From Deroplatys truncata (Eukaryota > Arthropoda > Insecta > Mantodea > Mantidae): a stretch of 64,000 nt of DNA. Below are positions 58,513 to 64,000 of the stretch, in pieces. The DNA lies in assembly GCA_030765065.1 (NCBI GenBank), contig CM060980.1, positions 66,448,364 to 66,512,363 of the forward strand, in the 5' to 3' direction. A program made the position numbers and the translations under genes. Every line of letters starts with the position of its first letter. Within the stretch, counting starts at the first letter, position 1. The notes under the pieces were generated by a model that saw nothing but the letters and a program-made list of their open reading frames with translations, searched no databases and had not been told where the DNA came from.

Positions 58513-59429
58513 TGTTGCGGTTTTCTTGTAAATGTTTGTGTATGTGTGTTTACTTCATGTGAAGCCATCTTGTGACGTCATTCTTTGTTAGGTTCGTAGC
58601 TCCATCTGGTGTTAGCAATTTGCGGCAGTATTAGCTTTAGTTTGATTTCATTTCAAATGTCCTCCGGCTAGCTATTATCCTGTTGGCTTGAGCACGTATC
58701 TCTATACAGGTTGTGTAAACGGAAAGGAATCTTTTATCCAAAAATTACACTGATGAAGAAATTTGTTTTACACATTTATTGTCGAACACGTTAACTGTCA
58801 CATTTATACATTGATCTTAACACTCGCCAAACTGAAACTGTTATAATAACTTCTTACTTATCACTTTTAATTCGCGTACTTCAACTTTGTGTATAATTAA
58901 CTTTACCACACTTTAGATTTTTCGTAACTTGTGAATCTATAGCCGACGTGTCTCATACAAATATTTTGACGAACTGACGAACTGAAGACGACGTGTAGTG
59001 TACAAAGAATTTTGATGAACTGGCCTCAAGCTACCTCTAACCTACCCTATTTATACTCCTTCATCCAGATACGCCTAAAGATTATAACTGAACTGCAATT
59101 GGCTAATAAAACGCGCCAACATTAGCGTCTATTTTAATATCAAATGAAAATTATGAATACATATGCTCTAGGGAAATATTCCAGAAGATTCTCAACGGAA
59201 AAACGCGCCAATATTACGCAACTTCCTCGTTTCCAATAATGATAAACAGCTCACCCCCCTCTTTGTATTATTGCGCTATTATTGACAGTTTCAGTAAGGC
59301 CGTATAAACTTATTTCCCAATAATAATTACAATTAATAAACATCTGAAATCAATGTCACATAAAAATGCATATTCATATTACAATCATTATTTACATTTA
59401 AGTAATTTGTGATACAAATTACTGCATCA
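58513..59429 (-). repeat. 3' LTR (element orientation)
   Basis: It runs TGTTGCGG...CTGCATCA on the plus strand. The three substitutions against the partner, given as left/right, are A/T near 58639, G/T near 58722 and G/A near 58797. The outermost 51 bases (58513-58563) are only loosely similar to the partner. Confidence 0.92.
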
Positions 59430-59446
59430 TATGCCCCACTAGAAAC
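59430..59446 (-). promoter_or_regulatory. Polypurine tract (plus-strand primer)
   Basis: The minus strand reads TTCTAGTGGGGCATA directly before the 3' LTR. Its place and G-rich core fit the RNase H-resistant primer used for second-strand synthesis. Confidence 0.65.
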
Positions 59447-60161
59447 ATAATTATAAGTATTTACAACTTGTTTGGAAATTTTATAATTGGGTTTTTAGTC
59501 TCCTAAATCTTGGAACACACGCTATCACTTTCACTTGACACTTCACACGCATTTAACATACGACATATGTTCTGTCTTAATCTCGCCACTATTTACTGGC
59601 TCTGGTCTAATGTGTTTTGACATTAATCTGACATTACAATTTTTATAGCAAATACTGTACCCTGAATTATTTAGTTACTGTTACAAAAAATGCTTTAATT
59701 TCTTATATTGTTAACAAAAATTCATCAATTCAAGAATTTTTTGTAATTATTAAACATATTTACCAAAAATATTCACCCTTTACATAAATATATTTACATC
59801 TCTTAAATCTAGGCAATGTTTCACATGTTCTGTTTACTACATAAATATTTGTTTTTAATTAGTTTTACCAATTTTTGTTATTTTGTACTTTATTTTAACA
59901 ATGTTCTTGGAATTGTATTTACGTACTTTTACTTTAATATCATATTAAGTTTCAATCCTTACATTCTTAATTTCAAATGTTGTTACAGTTACTAAAAATT
60001 TTTATATATTTGTTTTTTAAAATATTTATTTCTCCCTTTTTTTTGAATCAAATTTCTGTTTTCTCATGACATATATATTTAGTTAACCCTCTTACGTTCC
60101 AATACATTTCTCTGCAAGTCATCTTTAACTATCCAGCATTTACTTTACATCTCATTGCTAT

Positions 60162-61231
60162 TTACCCTCCTGGATCAAATTGTGTGTGGCTAAACATTAC
60201 TCGTAGCCGTATCCTAACCTTCAAATTTTTGTTCATGAATAACCTCTTGTATTCATATGAAATTTCGTCCCATGATAACATTTGAAAATAATCTAAAGTT
60301 TCCTGAACTACACATCTTTTAACAACTTTCATTTTCAATTCATCTGCTATCTTTTTAACTTGAGAATACTCTGACAAATCTGTACTAAACTGTACTGGAT
60401 TGGAGTTTTCATTTTGAACATCTTGGTACTTGTTAATTTCAGAAGTTGGCTTTTGATTATTTATAGACAAAACTTTAACTTCTTCATACAATTTATTTCT
60501 TTGCATTACTGACTCATTCTGTATTTCTGATATCTCCCCTCTGAAATTAACTTGCGCCTGATTCACATCTACATTCATAACCTCTTTCATCTCTCTTATC
60601 TCACTTGAAATGTTACTCATTCTACTACCTAACTCTGTACATTCTACATCAACATGTTCACTTTTAGTATTAACCTCACTTTTTTGTCACCTATTTCCCT
60701 GCTCATATCTGACATTTTCTTTGAAACTTCTCCTATCTCACTTGCTATTATTTCCTTTTCATCACTCATTTTTGACATACTACTATCTAGCTCCATAGAT
60801 TTCTTTTCAATTTCTTCCCTGCTTTGATCTACTTTTTGCTCTATTATCTCATTACTCCTACCAATATCTTCCATTAGTTTCCTATGACTCCTTTTCATAT
60901 ATTCCCTTAATTCCCTATGATTCTTTTCCATATTCTCATTAGTCTTTTTCATATCTTCTCTCAATTCCCTATGACTCTTTTGCATTTTCTCACTAACATT
61001 TCTCAGCATTCCCATAATTTCCATCATCATACTAGCATCAAAATTTACATTTCCTGCTGTTCTATTCTCACTTTCTGCACTAACATTTCCTCCCTCAAAT
61101 ACTACATTGTTTGAGCTATTTTCTGTAACCTGTATTGAATTACAGCTAACTGTTACATTATCTCCCTCCATAATTATTTCTTCAGTATTATTAGTGGACA
61201 TAGTTTTCTTTATCCTACCACTCAAGTACAT
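60162..61231 (-). pseudogene. gag-like coiled-coil protein of the LTR element (one frameshift)
   Basis: Gag proteins build the particle in which the element is copied. The first frame starts at 61231 (or at the second Met, 61201, followed by STNNTEEII) and runs to 60644. An acidic N-terminus is followed by a long heptad-rich coiled coil with repeated HRELRE(D/Y)MK units (residues about 85-130) and SREEIEKKS. A shift in an A run near 60688-60693 moves to the second frame, ending at 60162. That frame includes EIREMKEVMNVDVNQAQ, then QETLDYFQMLSWDEISYEYK, a capsid-like helical end. Together this is about 345 residues. No zinc knuckle is seen. Many insect Gypsy elements have such coiled-coil Gag N-termini. 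The frameshift could be a single mutation or an assembly error in a homopolymer. Confidence 0.7.
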
Positions 61232-61577
61232 TGGAATGTTACAATTTTGTTTTCTAAAAAAAAATTACTATACTCTGACCTTTGTGATGCTGTCTGTTGC
61301 TGTTACTTTGATGTCCAGCTTCCTGCCCCTCTCTCCTAGATTATATGTCGCTTCTGCGTCGTATCATGATGAATCTACGTCGTTTTGATGTTCTGTATTT
61401 GAATTCCCCTGTTGCCTTTTAATCTCGGAATTACGATGTCCAATCATCCGCGTAGTCTGTCGTTCCTATAGTTGTTTCTGGAATCTGCGTCTTGTAGTTC
61501 AGTTCACTGTTCCATTCGCTCCACGTCCTGATTCCTTCTCCCTTTCCTGGTTATTTCACTCCTTTCCTGGTCACTCT

Positions 61578-61597
61578 GCCCCACGTTCTGGGTGCCA
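61578..61597 (-). promoter_or_regulatory. Primer binding site, inner copy (tRNA-Lys-like)
   Basis: On the plus strand it reads GCCCCACGTTCTGGGTGCCA. The tRNA-Lys(CUU) 3' end is GCCCCACGTTGGGCGCCA, so the match has a 2-base insertion and one change. It is followed by AATT and TGTAACGGTA, the LTR-edge sequence. Confidence 0.7.
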
Positions 61598-61637
61598 ATT
61601 TGTAACGGTATAATGTTATTTATTTAACATTTTTGTA

Positions 61638-61657
61638 GCCCCACGTTGTGGTAGCCA
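61638..61657 (-). promoter_or_regulatory. Primer binding site, outer duplicated copy
   Basis: It reads GCCCCACGTTGTGGTAGCCA, again followed by AATT and TGTAACGGTA at 61661, exactly 60 bases from the inner copy. It directly abuts the 5' LTR. Confidence 0.7.
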
Positions 61658-61660
61658 ATT

Positions 61661-62578
61661 TGTAACGGTATTACTTATAATGTGTATGTGTATGTTTACT
61701 CAACATGGTGATGCCATCTTGTGACGTCATTCTTTGTTAGGTTCGTAGCTCCATCTGGTGTTAGCAATTTGCGGCAGTATTAGCTTTTGTTTGATTTCAT
61801 TTCAAATGTCCTCCGGCTAGCTATTATCCTGTTGGCTTGAGCACGTATCTCTATACAGGTTGTGTAAACGTAAAGGAATCTTTTATCCAAAAATTACACT
61901 GATGAAGAAATTTGTTTTACACATTTATTGTCGAACACGTTAACTATCACATTTATACATTGATCTTAACACTCGCCAAACTGAAACTGTTATAATAACT
62001 TCTTACTTATCACTTTTAATTCGCGTACTTCAACTTTGTGTATAATTAACTTTACCACACTTTAGATTTTTCGTAACTTGTGAATCTATAGCCGACGTGT
62101 CTCATACAAATATTTTGACGAACTGACGAACTGAAGACGACGTGTAGTGTACAAAGAATTTTGATGAACTGGCCTCAAGCTACCTCTAACCTACCCTATT
62201 TATACTCCTTCATCCAGATACGCCTAAAGATTATAACTGAACTGCAATTGGCTAATAAAACGCGCCAACATTAGCGTCTATTTTAATATCAAATGAAAAT
62301 TATGAATACATATGCTCTAGGGAAATATTCCAGAAGATTCTCAACGGAAAAACGCGCCAATATTACGCAACTTCCTCGTTTCCAATAATGATAAACAGCT
62401 CACCCCCCTCTTTGTATTATTGCGCTATTATTGACAGTTTCAGTAAGGCCGTATAAACTTATTTCCCAATAATAATTACAATTAATAAACATCTGAAATC
62501 AATGTCACATAAAAATGCATATTCATATTACAATCATTATTTACATTTAAGTAATTTGTGATACAAATTACTGCATCA
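61661..62578 (-). repeat. 5' LTR (element orientation)
   Basis: It is 918 bases, the partner of 58513-59429, with the same right-hand terminus CTGCATCA. It carries the element's promoter and, at its left edge, the U5/primer-site junction. Confidence 0.92.
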
Positions 62579-62582
62579 AATT

Positions 62583-64000
62583 ATAGTCATAGATATTTTA
62601 CTGTCACTTTTTGGTTACGACGAGAAACAGTAAAATTTGGATTGCATCAACAAGCATAACTTATGTAAGGTTTATATGTTACTAACAGAACTCACATCTC
62701 TACTCGTGTTATTGCGTTAACTGTGGGGGTGGTTCTCCATTTGGTCCTCCAGTTTATCACTGTCTATCCCTTCCTCTTTCTCATTACCTCCCTTCGCCTC
62801 TCCCTCTCCTCCTCCGTGGTCCTTACCTCCTTTCTCTCCTCTGCGTGCAGCTAATTATGTGATGTTTTGAAAACCGGTAGTAAAACTACTAAAGAGAAAA
62901 ATTCTCGCATTTAGCGCAGTAACTTGCGGTTCAGCTAGTATTCAATGTAAGTGTATTATATAATCGTACAGACATTTTTAAAATAATATCCTGTAAGGTA
63001 TACATAAATTATTTTGAAAAAAGTTAATAAAAACCTGAAAACGTATGTGTTATATTTATATGTTTAACATCTCGTAAAACATCGTGAATATCTAAAATAC
63101 TTTTCTTTAATTTTTAACAGAAGCATTTTACTTAACGAGTATCATTTTAGGATGGTTCTACCAGGTACTAAATAGAAAATTGTCATACTGGTATATCGGA
63201 TATCCATCACAGATCTAAACTCGCACCATGTGTACGGAGCATAATGCTATGATTTACGCTTGTCAGAGAAGCGTTTCGGCAGACACAGGAGCTGTCGGCC
63301 GCGTGTGGGAATATTTTTTATGCAGCGCCTACCCGTAGGGCTCCCACTCATGCATGATTTATCCCGCGTATTTCAGACACCTACCGCAGGACATGCTGTC
63401 TGTCGGTCGCCATTATTTGAAAATCATCACAGCTCTGATGACCTGCTCTGAAATGCATTCCCTCATTTCAAGTAAGTGCGAATGAAACTGGCAATCCAAT
63501 TCTAAAAAATAGTCCAATCTTTGATGGGAATGATTAAATCATAAACAAGCTAATGGGATTGGTCACTGGTACTCAAAGCTTAGTTTAATATTGATTATTA
63601 GAAACGCAGTTTATTTGATTAGGGCAGATATGACCATTGATTTTGCATTAAATTTGTTGATGCGAAATTATAGGGTGGCTTCAGCTAAAAAGTACAACTT
63701 TACTCCCCAGGTAATATTGAATCATTGCATGAAACATTTTCAACTCTAAAAGAGCAACTTACAATTAACATTTCATAATCTTACAAGTAAATTTTAATAA
63801 ATACATTTTGAATGAAATGTGAAACCAAGAGAAAAAATAACTAACATTTATTTACATGCAACACTCTAATAAGTCATAAAAGTTTGTAAGGGGAATTCTT
63901 GAACATTCTATATACCCTACATACTAAGAAAAACTAATAGCAAAGAATAAATGAAACAAAATATTCATTCCCTCTCCGTGTGGCGGTTTTTAAATATGTC
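62583..64000. other. Unassigned flank with a pyrimidine-rich tract
   Basis: About 62735-62850 is strongly C/T-rich and ends TCTGCGTGCAG before CTAATTATG, which resembles a splice acceptor. I see no convincing exon after it. The short frame at 63260-63451 has no ATG start or motif. Confidence 0.4.

Larger units (their letters stand above)
58513..62578 (-). mobile_element. Non-autonomous LTR retrotransposon (Ty3/Gypsy-like), recently inserted
   Basis: Two LTRs of 917 and 918 bases (58513-59429 and 61661-62578) flank a 2.2-kb interior. In minus orientation the 5' LTR is followed by a primer site complementary to tRNA-Lys, then a gag-like frame. About 730 non-coding bases follow, then a purine-rich tract (TAGTGGGGCATA on the minus strand) at the 3' LTR edge. 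Protease, reverse transcriptase, RNase H and integrase are absent, so it depends on a relative for movement. From 58564 and 61713 onward the LTRs differ at only 3 of 866 positions, with no gaps. Confidence 0.92.

Overview
The window is AT-rich eukaryotic DNA and looks like an insect genome. Evidence for this is a set of degenerate Tc1/mariner, hAT-type and non-LTR elements, tRNA-headed SINEs, LTR elements whose primer sites match the 3' end of tRNA-Lys, and a scrap of insect-type mitochondrial cytochrome b. A large, repeat-rich genome (a cockroach, termite, stick insect or relative) would fit, but the order is an inference. I found no intact protein-coding host gene, no rRNA or functional tRNA gene, and nothing bacterial.

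Layout. 1-4.7 kb: a decayed I/Jockey-like LINE with reverse transcriptase and RNase H, split by an LTR fragment, then a copy of a non-coding repeat of about 860 bp. 4.8-6.2 kb: a dead mariner-type element with terminal inverted repeats (TIRs) of about 130 bp. 9.1-10.6 kb: a near-complete but frameshifted Tc1 element with 26-bp perfect TIRs. 17.2-21.1 kb: an intron-containing hAT-family pseudogene; one intron holds a non-autonomous element, which itself holds a mariner. 22.7-23.0 kb: a SINE with a perfect 14-bp target duplication. 24.3-28.4 kb: LINE RNase H, a foldback element, a mariner scrap and a solo-LTR-like copy. 30.9-37.1 kb: three more copies of the 860-bp repeat, a MITE candidate and a SINE. 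37.2-40.4 kb: a reverse-strand LINE split by a mariner. 41.7-42.8 kb: a possible host exon, a cytochrome b NUMT and two adjacent SINE copies. 43-54.2 kb: further SINEs, a mariner and another LTR copy. 55.4-58.5 kb: two tandem copies of the 860-bp repeat and a foldback derivative. 58.5-62.6 kb: the youngest element, a non-autonomous LTR retrotransposon with nearly identical LTRs and only a gag-like coiled-coil reading frame.

The sequence does not describe a working pathway. It is a layered record of insertions whose order can be read from the nesting: LINE then LTR, LINE then mariner, and hAT gene then CAGGGG-ended element then mariner. The most unusual structural signals are: tandem duplication of the tRNA-Lys primer-binding-site/LTR junction in two different LTR families; an LTR pair that agrees at all but 3 of 866 bases yet disagrees over its last 50 or so bases; and the abundant, modular, non-coding 860-bp repeat family.
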